A stretch of DNA of 64,000 nt from DATJFQ01 sp035495555 (GCA_035495555.1 DATJFQ010000022.1:1-64000), one strand, 5' to 3'; shown: positions 35,171 through 44,060, counted from the first letter of the stretch. Notes: generated by a model not told the origin, from the letters alone. Program-made: numbers and translations.

Positions 35171-36439
35171 TCACCGCGCACTGAATCGAAAGATGGTGCG
35201 CGATTCGTATGTGTCGCCCGGCCGCAGGATCGTGCTCGGGAAATTCGCGTGATTGGGCGAGTCAGGAAAATGCTGAGTCTCGAGGCACAGAGCGGTGCGC
35301 TTGCCGTAGACGTGCCCGCCCTTGCCTGTGATGGTGCCGTCCAGGAAATTACCTGAATAGAACTGCAGGCCGGGCTCGGTCGTCCGGATCTCCATCGTGC
35401 GCCCGCTCTTCGGATCCGTGAGTCGCGCGGCGAGAACCATGTTCGAGCCGCTCCCCGCGCTCCCCCCTCCGCTCCCCGCGCCCCCCGCCACGCCTTCCGC
35501 ACTTCCGGCCGCACCTCCCACGCCTTTCGCACTTCCAGCCGCACCTCCCGCCTCCCGGCTCCCTCCTCGATCCAGCACCCAGTTGTGATCGTACCCAGGG
35601 CCCTTTTTGATCTGCGGGTCGTCGGCGTTGATGCGTGCACCGATGGCCGTCGCCTTGCGAAAGTCGAACGGAGTCCCCTGTACCGGTGCGAGTTGCCCTG
35701 TCGGAATCAGCGTGTCGTCGACCGGCGTGTAGCGGTCCGCGTTGATCATCAGCTCGTGCGACAGGATGTCGCCGCTGCCTTCACCCGCGAGATTGAAATA
35801 ACTGTGCTGGGTCAAGTTGACCGGCGTCGCTTTGTCCGTCGTCGCGTGGTAGTCGACCACGAGATCGTTGCTGTCGGTCAGCGTGTACGTCACGCTCACC
35901 TGCAGGTTGCCGGGATAGCCTTCCTCGCCATCAGGGCTCAGGCGCGAGAACACGACCGACGCGCCGTCGGCCGTGTGCCGTGTTTCGGCGTTCCACATCC
36001 GCTTGTCGAACCCCCGGTTCCCGCCATGCAGCGAGTTCGGACCGTTGTTCTTGGCGAGCGTGTACGTGTGGCCGTCGAGCGTGAACGTCCCGTTGGCGAT
36101 TCGATTGCCGTACCGGCCGATGATGGCCCCGAAATACGGCGGCGGCGGATCCGACAGGTATCGCCGGGGCGTGTCGAAACCAAGGACGACGTCGGCGACG
36201 CGGCCCGCGCGATCGGGGACCTTCAGCACGCGGATGATGCCGCCGTAAGTGATCGCGCGCACCTCCATGCCGCGGTTGTTCGTCAGCGTGTATTCCTCGA
36301 TTTGCTTCCCCTCGAACGTCACGCCGGTTCCGGCGTGAGTGACGGCAGGCGCTTTCTGGGTGGCTGGCGTCGCCTGTGGAGACAGATGAGCGACGAGGCC
36401 GAAGCCGGCCAGCAGCAGCAACGAGCGGGCGAGCATCAT
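35171..36439 (-). CDS. Exported aldose 1-epimerase (mutarotase)
   Basis: A 422-residue protein with a signal peptide (about 1-20). The galactose-mutarotase fold is clear: NSLHGGNRGFDKRMW, VNLTQHSYFNLAG (catalytic His region), GYDHNWVLD, and CLETQHFPDSPNH (catalytic Glu region). It interconverts alpha and beta anomers of free aldoses. A low-complexity Gly/Ala/Ser insert of about 40 residues sits after the DHNWVL strand and contains two 30-bp tandem DNA units, unusual for the family. It is divergent from the ABC importer operon across a LacI-type operator, so it is a likely partner in sugar uptake. Confidence 0.9.
   Translation of the reverse strand: MMLARSLLLLAGFGLVAHLSPQATPATQKAPAVTHAGTGVTFEGKQIEEYTLTNNRGMEVRAITYGGIIRVLKVPDRAGRVADVVLGFDTPRRYLSDPPPPYFGAIIGRYGNRIANGTFTLDGHTYTLAKNNGPNSLHGGNRGFDKRMWNAETRHTADGASVVFSRLSPDGEEGYPGNLQVSVTYTLTDSNDLVVDYHATTDKATPVNLTQHSYFNLAGEGSGDILSHELMINADRYTPVDDTLIPTGQLAPVQGTPFDFRKATAIGARINADDPQIKKGPGYDHNWVLDRGGSREAGGAAGSAKGVGGAAGSAEGVAGGAGSGGGSAGSGSNMVLAARLTDPKSGRTMEIRTTEPGLQFYSGNFLDGTITGKGGHVYGKRTALCLETQHFPDSPNHANFPSTILRPGDTYESRTIFRFSAR
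35489..35548. repeat. In-frame 30-bp tandem repeat in the mutarotase gene
   Basis: Two 30-base units (35489-35518 and 35519-35548) differ at two positions and code for GGAAGSAxGV twice. They form the core of a longer Gly/Ala/Ser-rich insert. Confidence 0.8.
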
Positions 36440-36448
36440 TGTGCGGAT

Positions 36449-36462
36449 TGTAAACGATTACC
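36449..36462. promoter_or_regulatory. LacI-family operator between mutarotase and ABC importer
   Basis: TGTAAACGATTACC, related to the other operators (GTAA..CG..TTAC). It overlaps a minus-strand TACAAT (36447-36452) that lies 7 bases before the mutarotase ATG. It is about 40 bases upstream of the ABC ATPase start. Confidence 0.7.
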
Positions 36463-36501
36463 GCGAATGCGGACGATCACGTAAGATTCTGCGGCAGCCC
36501 G

Positions 36502-38001
36502 ATGGACACGGTCGACGGACTCGAGTTCCGGAACGTGACGAAGTCGTTCGGCGCCGTCAAGGCGCTGCGCGGCGTGTCGTTGACCGTCCTCCCGGGCGAG
36601 GCGCACGCGCTCGTTGGCGAAAACGGCGCCGGCAAGTCCACGCTCCTGAAGATCCTCGCCGGCATCGTCCAGCCCGACGCCGGCGACATCCGCTGGAGCG
36701 GCGAACGTCTGCATCTCGGCAGCCCGCGTGAGGCGCTCGAACGCGGGATCGGCATGGTGTATCAGGAGATGCTGTCCTTCCCGAACCTCACGGTCGCGGG
36801 CAACATTTTCGCCGGCCGCGAACTGACGACGCGGGGCGGATGGCTGCGCGGCAACGACATGCGCTCGCGGACGAAAGCGCTGCTCGACGAGCTGCACCTG
36901 CCGATTGATCCCGCGGCCCAGGCCGAATCGCTCTCGGCTGCACACCGGCAGCTCCTGCAGGTCGCGCGAGCGCTGGCATTCGATTGCCGTATCCTCGTGC
37001 TCGACGAGCCGACAACCTCGCTGACCGATGCGGAGGCCGACCATCTGTTCGGCGTCCTCGAAAAGCTGAAGGCGCGCGGTGTCACCTTGCTTTACGTGTC
37101 GCACCGGATGCCCGAGGTGTTCCGGCTGTGCGATCGGATCAGCGTACTGCGCGACGGCGTTCACGTCGAGACGGTCGAACGCCGCAGCATCACGCCGGAG
37201 CACGTCGTCCGGGCGATGGTCGGACGCGAGCTGCCGCCGCGCTCGTCGCGCGAAACGCGGGCCGACGCGGGGCTGCGGCTCGAGATCACGGGCCTGACGC
37301 GGCGCCCGTGTTTCCGCGACGTGTCGCTGACGGTTCGAGAGGGGGAAATCGTCGGGCTGTTCGGACTCGTCGGCGCGGGCCGTTCGGAGCTGCTCGAAAC
37401 GATCTTCGGTCTCTACCCTCCCGACGCCGGCGAGATCGGGATCGACGGGACGCCCGTCGCGCCCCGGTCGCCTTATCACGCGGCGAAAGCGGGGATCGCG
37501 CTTGTGCCCGAGGAGCGGCAGCGCCAGGGCCTCTTCTTCAACTTGACGATCCGTCACAATCTCGTGCTGCCGGACCGCACCATCCGCGGCGACACGCTCG
37601 TTCGAACGGAGCGCGAACGGCAGGAGGCGCAGGATCTCGTCGCGCGCTGGCGGATCAAGACCGCCGGCGTCGAGGTGCTGCCCGATCATCTGTCGGGCGG
37701 CAACCAGCAGAAGGTCGTCCTGGCGAAATGGCTGGCGACGTCACCCCGCGTGCTGCTGCTCGACGAACCGACGAAAGGCGTGGACGTCGGGGCCAAGTTC
37801 GAGATTCACGAAATCATCCGCCGCGAGGCGGCGCGAGGCCTGGCGTGTCTCGTCGCGTCCAGCGATCTGCCGGAAGTGCTGTCGCTGGCCGATCGCATCG
37901 TCGTCATGCGCGAGGGGCGTGTCCAGGGAGAGATCGCCGCCGCAAAGGCCTCGGAGGAGGCGGTGATGCACCTGGCCACGTCGCTGGAGCGCGCGTCGTG
38001 A
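36502..38001 (+). CDS. Sugar ABC importer, double ATP-binding subunit
   Basis: A 499-residue protein with two ABC domains, as in RbsA/AraG/XylG. The first has Walker A GENGAGKST (39-47), a degenerate signature LSAAHRQL and Walker B ILVLDEPT. The second has a divergent Walker A GLVGAGRSE (about 289-297), signature LSGGNQQK and Walker B LLLLDEPTKGVD. It powers uptake of a monosaccharide, most likely L-arabinose from context. Its stop overlaps the permease GTG by 4 bases (GTGA), showing translational coupling. The start ATG 36502 leads straight into the first domain. Confidence 0.92.
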   Translation: MDTVDGLEFRNVTKSFGAVKALRGVSLTVLPGEAHALVGENGAGKSTLLKILAGIVQPDAGDIRWSGERLHLGSPREALERGIGMVYQEMLSFPNLTVAGNIFAGRELTTRGGWLRGNDMRSRTKALLDELHLPIDPAAQAESLSAAHRQLLQVARALAFDCRILVLDEPTTSLTDAEADHLFGVLEKLKARGVTLLYVSHRMPEVFRLCDRISVLRDGVHVETVERRSITPEHVVRAMVGRELPPRSSRETRADAGLRLEITGLTRRPCFRDVSLTVREGEIVGLFGLVGAGRSELLETIFGLYPPDAGEIGIDGTPVAPRSPYHAAKAGIALVPEERQRQGLFFNLTIRHNLVLPDRTIRGDTLVRTERERQEAQDLVARWRIKTAGVEVLPDHLSGGNQQKVVLAKWLATSPRVLLLDEPTKGVDVGAKFEIHEIIRREAARGLACLVASSDLPEVLSLADRIVVMREGRVQGEIAAAKASEEAVMHLATSLERAS

Positions 38002-38957
38002 AACGACTCTGGCAGATTCGCGAACTCAGCACCGTCGCCATCCTCATTCTGGAAATCGCGTTCTTCACCTGGTGGCTCTGGCCGGACGGCGGCCGCACCC
38101 ACCCGTTCCTGAACTGGGACAACGCCCTTCTCATCCTGAAGTACTCGTCGATCTACGCCATCGCAGCCGTCGGCGCCGCGATCGTCATCATCTCCGGCGG
38201 AATCGATCTCGCGCCCGGCGCCGTGATGGCGCTGACCGGCGTCGTCGGATCCGATCTGTTCGTCACGCATGGCTGGTCGCTCCCGGCGAGCATGCTGGCG
38301 GGAATCGGGGTCGGCCTGGCGTCCGGGGTCGTCAGCGCCATCCTGATCGTCGCCGCCCGGCTCCCGCCGTTCATCGCGACGCTCGGGATGATGGGCATCG
38401 CGCGCGGCGCGGCGTTCATCATCACCGAAGGGCAGTACTTCGACGTATCCAGCCGGTTGATCGGCGGGTGGCGCCCGTTCGGCTTGCCGGCCGACTGGGT
38501 CGCGCCCCTCGTCATGATCGTGCTCGCACTGATCTTTCAGGTGCTGATGACGGGGTTTCAGTGGGGCCGTGCGGTGTTTTCGGTCGGCGGCAACGAAACG
38601 GCGGCGCTCTTCTCGGGCATCGCGGTGAACCGCGTCAAGCTCTCCGTCTATGCCATCGCCGGCCTGACGGCTGGCATCTCGGGTGTCGTGCTGGTGCTGG
38701 TGCAGGGCCAGGGCAAGGCCGACCTCGCCAACGGCTACGAACTCGATATCATCGCCTCTGCCGTCGTTGGCGGCGCGAGCCTCTCGGGCGGCCGAGGGTC
38801 GGTCATCGGTGCCGTGCTCGGCACTCTGATTTTCGGGGTGCTGCGCAACGCGCTGCCGCAAATCCCCGGGGCGACGTTCTACGATCGCCTGATCGTCGGG
38901 GTCGTCGTGATCGCGATCGTCGTCATGGATCAACTGCTGTTGAAGAAACGCGGGTAA
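37998..38957 (+). CDS. Sugar ABC importer permease (RbsC/AraH type)
   Basis: A 319-residue integral membrane protein. The start is GTG 37998, which overlaps the stop of the ATPase gene; the same frame stays open far upstream but that part is not coding. There are eight or more hydrophobic helices, with the family blocks GGIDLAPGAVMALTG, GNETAALFSGIAVNR and ALPQIPGATFYDRL. It forms the channel of a CUT2-class importer with the ATPase upstream and the lipoprotein downstream. Confidence 0.9.
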   Translation: MKRLWQIRELSTVAILILEIAFFTWWLWPDGGRTHPFLNWDNALLILKYSSIYAIAAVGAAIVIISGGIDLAPGAVMALTGVVGSDLFVTHGWSLPASMLAGIGVGLASGVVSAILIVAARLPPFIATLGMMGIARGAAFIITEGQYFDVSSRLIGGWRPFGLPADWVAPLVMIVLALIFQVLMTGFQWGRAVFSVGGNETAALFSGIAVNRVKLSVYAIAGLTAGISGVVLVLVQGQGKADLANGYELDIIASAVVGGASLSGGRGSVIGAVLGTLIFGVLRNALPQIPGATFYDRLIVGVVVIAIVVMDQLLLKKRG

Positions 38958-38971
38958 CCCGGAGGTTCTTG

Positions 38972-39925
38972 ATGCGCAGGGTCGTCGTACTCGTCGCCGC
39001 GATCGCGATCGCGGCCTGCAGCGGAGGCAGCAGGAACCAGGCCTCGGGCACGCAGCGGCTTCGATTCGCGGTCATCCCGAAATCTCTCGACATTCCGGTG
39101 TTCAACTACGCCAAGGTCGGCGCCGAGCGGAAGGCGCGCGAACTCGGGGACGTGGACATTCTCTGGAACGCGCCAACCAATGCGGACCAGTTGAAGCAGA
39201 AGGAGATCCTCGAGTCCTACATTACGCAGCGCGTGGACGGCATTGCGATCTCGGCCCTCAACGGCGACTTCCTGACAGACACCATCAACCGCGCAATCGA
39301 CGCAGGCATTCCGGTGGTCACCTGGGATTCGGATGCGCCCAATTCGAAGCGGATTGCGTTCTACGGGGTCGACGACCTCGCGTCAGGCCGCATCATGGGC
39401 GAGCAGACGATCAAGCTGCTGAACGGCAAAGGCAAGGTGGCCATCATCACCAGCGTTGGCGCGACGAACCTGCAGCGGCGCCTCGACGGCGCGAAGGAGG
39501 CGCTGGCGAAAGCACCCGGGATTCAGATCGTGGAGGTCTTCGACATCAAAGAGGACATCGTCCGCACGGCGGAGATCATGGCAACCGGCACGCGGCGTTA
39601 TCCCGATCTGGGCGCGTGGCTCTCCGTCGGCGGCTGGCCGGTGTTCACGAGGAATGCCACGGCCACGATCGACCCGTCGAAGACGAAGGTGATCTCGTTC
39701 GACACGATCCAGCCCGCGCTCGATCTGCTGCGCGAGGGAAAGGTCACGGTCCTGCTCGGCCAGAAGTATTTCGGCTGGGGCAGCGAGCCCGTGCAGATCC
39801 TGTACGACTACAAACACGGCAAGAAGCCGGCGTCCACTATCATCGATTCCGGCGTCGACGTCGTCACGAAAGACAACGTCGATGCCTACGAAACGCAGTT
39901 CAAGAAAATGGAGAGCGGCGGCTAG
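38972..39925 (+). CDS. Sugar-binding lipoprotein of the ABC importer
   Basis: A 317-residue protein. ATG 38972 follows GGAGG at 38961-38965. A lipoprotein signal peptide ends in the lipobox IAAC with Cys16. The mature part is a type I periplasmic binding protein of the RbsB family: LRFAVIPKSLDIPVF, IDAGIPVVTWDSDAP, VISFDTIQPALDLLREGKV and a late FGWGSEPVQILYDY. It delivers a sugar to the permease. The ligand is inferred as a pentose from the arabinose genes nearby. Confidence 0.88.
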   Translation: MRRVVVLVAAIAIAACSGGSRNQASGTQRLRFAVIPKSLDIPVFNYAKVGAERKARELGDVDILWNAPTNADQLKQKEILESYITQRVDGIAISALNGDFLTDTINRAIDAGIPVVTWDSDAPNSKRIAFYGVDDLASGRIMGEQTIKLLNGKGKVAIITSVGATNLQRRLDGAKEALAKAPGIQIVEVFDIKEDIVRTAEIMATGTRRYPDLGAWLSVGGWPVFTRNATATIDPSKTKVISFDTIQPALDLLREGKVTVLLGQKYFGWGSEPVQILYDYKHGKKPASTIIDSGVDVVTKDNVDAYETQFKKMESGG

Positions 39926-39932
39926 GCCGGCC

Positions 39933-40940
39933 ATGAACATCGGTGCGATTGCGAGGCGGGCGAAAGTATCGACCGCGACCGTTTCGCGGACCTTGAACCG
40001 CAACGGCGCCGTCCGGCCCGAAACGGCGAAGCGTGTCTGGCGCGCCGCCGAGGAATTGAACTATTTCCCGAACAGTCACGCCCGGGCGCTGGTTTCGGGG
40101 CGAAGCCGCCTGCTCGGGTTGATCGTGTCGGACATCACCAATCCGTTCTTCCCGGAACTGGTGCGGCAGTTCGAATCACTGGCGCAGCAGCATCAGTACG
40201 ATCTGATCCTCACGAGCACGGATTACCAGACGGACCGGATGACGGCCTGCCTGCGCCGGATGCTCGAGCGCAAGGTCGATGGTGTGGCGCTCATGACGTC
40301 GGAGATGGACGAGGGTTTGATCGAGGAGCTCTCCCGCCGCGGGGTCCCGCTCGTCTTCATGGACGTCGGTCAGGTAGGGCCGCGGATGAGCCACGTCGCG
40401 ATGGATTATGCGAACGGCATCCGCCAGGCCGTCGATCACGTCGTCGGACTCGGTCATCGCCGGATTGCCTTCGTCAGCGGCCCTCTTTCTCTGCACTCCG
40501 CGCGTGTCCGCCGCGACGCCTTCGTCGACGGGCTGCGCCGGCGTGGGATCACTCCCGACAAAAAGCTCATCCTCGAGAGCACGCACACTGCCGAAGGCGG
40601 TCAGCACGCCACGGAGGCGCTGCTCCGCGCGCGGCCCCGGCCGACCGCCATCGTGTGCTCGAACGACTGGACGGCGATCGGCGCATTGCACGCGATCGAC
40701 GCGGCGGGTCTTCGCGTGCCGGAGGACATCTCGCTCGTCGGATTCGACGATACGCCGATCGCCAGCTACTCCAGGCCGCCGCTCACCACGGTCCGCATGT
40801 CGGCCGCCGACATCGGCGCGACCGCGTGCAAGGCGCTCTTCAACCTCATCGAAGACAAGAAGCACGAAGGCGCGCTGCTCAGGATCCCCACAGAACTCGT
40901 GGTCCGCGGGTCGACGGCACGGGCTCGACGAGCCAAGTGA
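39933..40940 (+). CDS. LacI-family transcriptional regulator
   Basis: A 335-residue protein. The N-terminal helix-turn-helix IGAIARRAKVSTATVSRTL and the hinge NSHARAL are classic; the hinge Leu fits the central CG of the operators found nearby. The rest is a periplasmic-binding-protein-like sensor: LLGLIVSDITNPFFPELV, IAFVSGPLSLHSARVR, SLVGFDDTPIASYSRPPLTTV. It is the last gene of the ABC importer operon, 7 bases after the lipoprotein stop, and probably represses the pentose locus through the TGTAAGCGCTTACA-type sites until a sugar ligand binds. Confidence 0.92.
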   Translation: MNIGAIARRAKVSTATVSRTLNRNGAVRPETAKRVWRAAEELNYFPNSHARALVSGRSRLLGLIVSDITNPFFPELVRQFESLAQQHQYDLILTSTDYQTDRMTACLRRMLERKVDGVALMTSEMDEGLIEELSRRGVPLVFMDVGQVGPRMSHVAMDYANGIRQAVDHVVGLGHRRIAFVSGPLSLHSARVRRDAFVDGLRRRGITPDKKLILESTHTAEGGQHATEALLRARPRPTAIVCSNDWTAIGALHAIDAAGLRVPEDISLVGFDDTPIASYSRPPLTTVRMSAADIGATACKALFNLIEDKKHEGALLRIPTELVVRGSTARARRAK

Positions 40941-40943
40941 GGA

Positions 40944-40960
40944 ATCAGCGAACTGCTGAT
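40944..40960. terminator. Small hairpin between lacI-type gene and HAD gene
   Basis: ATCAGC and GCTGAT pair around GAACT in the 24-base gap between two convergent genes. The stem is short and no T-run follows. Confidence 0.3.
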
Positions 40961-40964
40961 CCAG

Positions 40965-41615
40965 TCACCCGCTGCGCGCGAGCAGTGAGTCGAACGCGTT
41001 CGGTTCCAGGTCTTCGAGGGACCGCACGGTCATTTCCGCAGCGAGCGTTCCATTGCGGCGAACGCCGATGCTGCGCATTCCGGCACGGCGCGCAGCCTCG
41101 ACACCTGCGGCGGCATCTTCCACGACGATGCAGCGCGACGCGGGCACACCCAGACGAGCAGCGGCCGTCAGGAACACCTCGGGGTCCGGCTTCCCTCTCG
41201 TCACGTCTTCCGACGACACAACCGCATCGAAGTAATGTTCGAGCTTCAACGCGCGCAGCATCACGTCGACGTTGAGCCGCGGCGCAGACGAGGCGATCGC
41301 CTGCTTCCAGCCCGTGGCCTGCAGCCGTACGAGCCACTCGGCTGCGCCTGGCAAGGGCGTCAGCCCGCGCTCCTGCGCGAGCCGCCGGTACTCGACTTCC
41401 TTGGCGTCGGCAACGCGATCCATCCGCTCGAGCGTGGCGTCGTCGCCAAGCCACCCGCGAAGGATGGTCTCGTTCCGCTGCCCGAACGTCTGCGTGAACT
41501 GGTCGTGGGTGATGGCCGTCCCATCGAGCGCCATCGCGTGCTGCCACGATTGCCAGTGGTAGTCCTCGGAGTCGACGAGCGTGCCGTCCAGGTCCCACAG
41601 AACGGCGCGCGTCAT
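40965..41615 (-). CDS. HAD-superfamily sugar-phosphate phosphatase/mutase
   Basis: A 216-residue cytoplasmic protein with all HAD motifs: DLDGTLVDS (nucleophile Asp8, acid Asp10), AIASSAPR (motif II Ser), RGKPDPE (Lys) and VVEDAAAGVEA (metal acid). The cap type fits the beta-phosphoglucomutase/phosphatase group. Its ATG overlaps the araD stop by 4 bases (ATGA), so it is translated with the arabinose genes. A role in removing toxic or stalled sugar phosphates of the pathway is inferred. Confidence 0.88.
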   Translation of the reverse strand: MTRAVLWDLDGTLVDSEDYHWQSWQHAMALDGTAITHDQFTQTFGQRNETILRGWLGDDATLERMDRVADAKEVEYRRLAQERGLTPLPGAAEWLVRLQATGWKQAIASSAPRLNVDVMLRALKLEHYFDAVVSSEDVTRGKPDPEVFLTAAARLGVPASRCIVVEDAAAGVEAARRAGMRSIGVRRNGTLAAEMTVRSLEDLEPNAFDSLLARSG

Positions 41616-42313
41616 TTCTGCCCGTAATATGCTGTCGGCCCGTGCTTGCGGGAATAGTGTTTGTCCACGAGGTAGGAGTCAGGCGGCGCGGCATCCGGAT
41701 CGAGCGCACGCACGCGCCACTCGACCCGTGCCAGGAACTCGAGCACCTGCGCATGCTCGATTGCGGCGGCGGCGTCACGGCCCCAGACGAACGGCCCATG
41801 GTGCGCCACGAGTACGGCCTGCATGTGCGACGGATCGATCCCGAGCTGCCGGAACGTCTCGACGATGACGAGGCCGGTGTTGCGCTCGTAGTCCCGTTCG
41901 ACTTCTTCGCGCGTCATCGACCTCGTGCAGGGAATATCCCCGGGAAAATAGTCTGCGTGTGTTGTCCCCATGCACCGCACGCACGCGCGTGCGTGCGCAA
42001 ACGTCGTGGCGTACTCCGAGTGCGTATGGACGATGCCGCCGCACGACTCGAACGCTCGATACAGTTCCAGGTGCGTCGGAGTATCAGACGATGGGCGCCA
42101 CGGCCCTTCCAGCACGCCGCCGGTCTCCAGTGAGACCAGCACCATGTGTTCGGGCGTGAGCCGGTCGTATGGCACTCCGCTCGGCTTGATCGCAAACACG
42201 CCGGCGGCGCGGTCCACCTGCGAGACGTTCCCGAACGTGCCCATCACCAGGCCGCTGGCCGCGAGGTCGCGGTTTGCACGGAGCACGGTTTCTCGAAGCC
42301 CTGCGGCAATCAC
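41612..42313 (-). CDS. araD: L-ribulose-5-phosphate 4-epimerase
   Basis: A 233-residue class II aldolase-fold enzyme. It converts L-ribulose 5-phosphate into D-xylulose 5-phosphate, the last step of the L-arabinose pathway. Zn ligands are visible in IVHTHSEYAT (two His) and VAHHGPF (third His); phosphate and substrate segments TFGNVS, KPSGVPYD and SSDTPTHLELY match AraD. Length is normal for the family. Its start overlaps the ribulokinase stop by 4 bases, and its stop overlaps the HAD gene, giving a tightly coupled trio. Confidence 0.95.
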   Translation of the reverse strand: MIAAGLRETVLRANRDLAASGLVMGTFGNVSQVDRAAGVFAIKPSGVPYDRLTPEHMVLVSLETGGVLEGPWRPSSDTPTHLELYRAFESCGGIVHTHSEYATTFAHARACVRCMGTTHADYFPGDIPCTRSMTREEVERDYERNTGLVIVETFRQLGIDPSHMQAVLVAHHGPFVWGRDAAAAIEHAQVLEFLARVEWRVRALDPDAAPPDSYLVDKHYSRKHGPTAYYGQK

Positions 42314-44004
42314 GCGGTCACCTCCACGGCGCGCTCCTTGATCTCGAGCAGCCGCTTCATCACGGACGCAAGGTCCGGCCGCTCGGCCGCGACCCCGCCG
42401 AAGGCGTCGTGCAGCTCGCGGTAGATGCCAAACAGCTGGTCGTACACGGCGTGGGCGTCGGGGCGAGGCTCGAACCGCTTCGATTTGATCGACGTCATGC
42501 GGCGTTGGGCTTCGGCCCAGTCATCATAGCCGCCGGCGGCGCTGCCAGCCGTGACGGCGGCAGCTACGGCAGATCCGAGCGCGGGCGTCTGCAGCGACCC
42601 CGCGATCAGCATCGGCTGGCCCAGCACGTCGGCGTAGATCTGCATGAAGAGATCGTTCTTCTCCGCGATGCCGCCGCAGCAGACCACGCGATCGATCACG
42701 ACACCGTATTCGCGCATGCGGTCGATGATGGCCCTGGCCCCGTAGGCCGTCGCCTCGATGAGCGCCCGGTAGATCTCCGCGCGCGTCGTGTGCAGCGTCT
42801 GTCCGAGGAGCAGTCCGGTCAGCCGCGTGTCGACCAGAATGGTCCGATTGCCGTTGTTCCAGTCGAGGGCCACGAGCCCCGATTCTCCGGGCGCGAGCCT
42901 GGACGCCTCGGTGGACAGCGATGCGTGGAGCGCGTCGCCGCCGCCACAGACGACCTCGACCCACCACTTCAGCAAATCGCCGACGGCAGACTGCCCCGCC
43001 TCGATCCCGAAATAACCCGGCATGATCGAGCCGTCGACGATGCCGCAGATGCCCGGGATATCGGCGATGCGGTCTGCCGTCGGGGCGACGGCACAATCGC
43101 ATGTCGAGGTGCCGATGATCTTTACGAGCGTGCCCGTGGTCACGCCCGAACCGACCGCGCCGTAGTGGGCGTCGAATCCTCCCATCGCAATTGGAATGCC
43201 GGCGCGCAGGCCAAGTTCAGCCGCCCAGTGCTCCGCGAGGTGTCCCGCGGGCCGGCCCGGCGGCCACGCCTCGTCATACAGACGATCGCGGAGCGCCGCG
43301 AGCCTCGGGTCCAGCCGTGTGAGGAACGCCTTCGGCGGAAGACCGCCCCACGCCGCCGAGTACATTGCCTTGTGTCCCGCGGCGCAGATGCACCGGATGA
43401 TCTCCCGTGGACTCGACGCACCGGCGAGAACCGCGGGCACGAAGTCGGCGAGTTCGACCCAGCTGGCGGCGGCATCGAAGACCTCCGGCGCGACATTCAG
43501 GCAGTGCCAAATTTTCGACCACCACCATTCGGAGGAATACGTGCCGCCGATCGGCGCGAGCAGGTCGGGGTTATGCTCGCGCGCGATCTCGGTGATGCGG
43601 GCAGCTTCGCGCGCGGAGGTATGGTCCTTCCAGAGCCACGCCTGCGCCGCCAGATTGTTCGAGAACCTGGGATCGATCGCGAGCGGCTGCGCATGCGCAT
43701 CGATGGGCAGCGGCGTCGAGCCGGTGGTGTCCACGCCGATCCCGATGACGTGCTCGCGCGCGAACCCCGGCTCCGCCTCGGCCGCCGTCAGCGCGCCGCG
43801 CACCGACGCGCGAAGTCCCGCGATGTAGTCCGCCGGGTTCTGACGGGCCAGGTGCGGCTGTTTGGCATCCAGCAGAATCCCCTGGTCGCCACTCGGATAT
43901 GCGAATACATGCGTACCGACCATCCTGCCGTCCGCGCAATCGACAACCACGGCGCGAACTGAATTGGTACCGTAGTCCAGGCCGATGCTGAAGGCTCTCT
44001 CCAT
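42310..44004 (-). CDS. araB: Ribulokinase (FGGY family)
   Basis: A 564-residue cytoplasmic kinase. It phosphorylates L-ribulose with ATP. FGGY-family signs are the N-terminal phosphate loop GLDYGTNSVRAVVVD, GVDTTGSTPLPID, GTSTCDCAVAP and the late CCGGIAEKNDLFMQIYADVLG. Length and the GVDTTGSTP segment favour ribulokinase over xylulokinase, and araD next door agrees. It lies 56 bases downstream of the XylA-like isomerase gene, after a repeat tract. Confidence 0.92.
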   Translation of the reverse strand: MERAFSIGLDYGTNSVRAVVVDCADGRMVGTHVFAYPSGDQGILLDAKQPHLARQNPADYIAGLRASVRGALTAAEAEPGFAREHVIGIGVDTTGSTPLPIDAHAQPLAIDPRFSNNLAAQAWLWKDHTSAREAARITEIAREHNPDLLAPIGGTYSSEWWWSKIWHCLNVAPEVFDAAASWVELADFVPAVLAGASSPREIIRCICAAGHKAMYSAAWGGLPPKAFLTRLDPRLAALRDRLYDEAWPPGRPAGHLAEHWAAELGLRAGIPIAMGGFDAHYGAVGSGVTTGTLVKIIGTSTCDCAVAPTADRIADIPGICGIVDGSIMPGYFGIEAGQSAVGDLLKWWVEVVCGGGDALHASLSTEASRLAPGESGLVALDWNNGNRTILVDTRLTGLLLGQTLHTTRAEIYRALIEATAYGARAIIDRMREYGVVIDRVVCCGGIAEKNDLFMQIYADVLGQPMLIAGSLQTPALGSAVAAAVTAGSAAGGYDDWAEAQRRMTSIKSKRFEPRPDAHAVYDQLFGIYRELHDAFGGVAAERPDLASVMKRLLEIKERAVEVTA

Positions 44005-44023
44005 GTCCTGCGACTCTGTTCTC

Positions 44024-44051
44024 CTTGACTAGTTGGTAGTTGCGTAATTGT
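44024..44051. repeat. Inverted copy of the CAACTAC-type repeat
   Basis: On the plus strand the tract contains TAGTTGGTAGTTG. In reverse complement it matches 35086-35113 at 25 of 28 positions, 9 kb away. It lies between the isomerase stop and the araB start, both on the minus strand. Confidence 0.75.
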
Positions 44052-44060
44052 GTACTTGAT

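Noticed and set aside
36984..37997. N-terminal extension of the ABC permease
   Set aside because: The frame is open but Arg-rich and lies under the ATPase gene; the permease begins at GTG 37998.
38072..38971. N-terminal extension of the sugar-binding lipoprotein
   Set aside because: It overlaps the permease in another frame; the lipoprotein signal starts at ATG 38972 after GGAGG.
42310..44004. Xylulokinase
   Set aside because: Length, GVDTTGSTP and GTSTCD motifs and the adjacent araD fit ribulokinase better.
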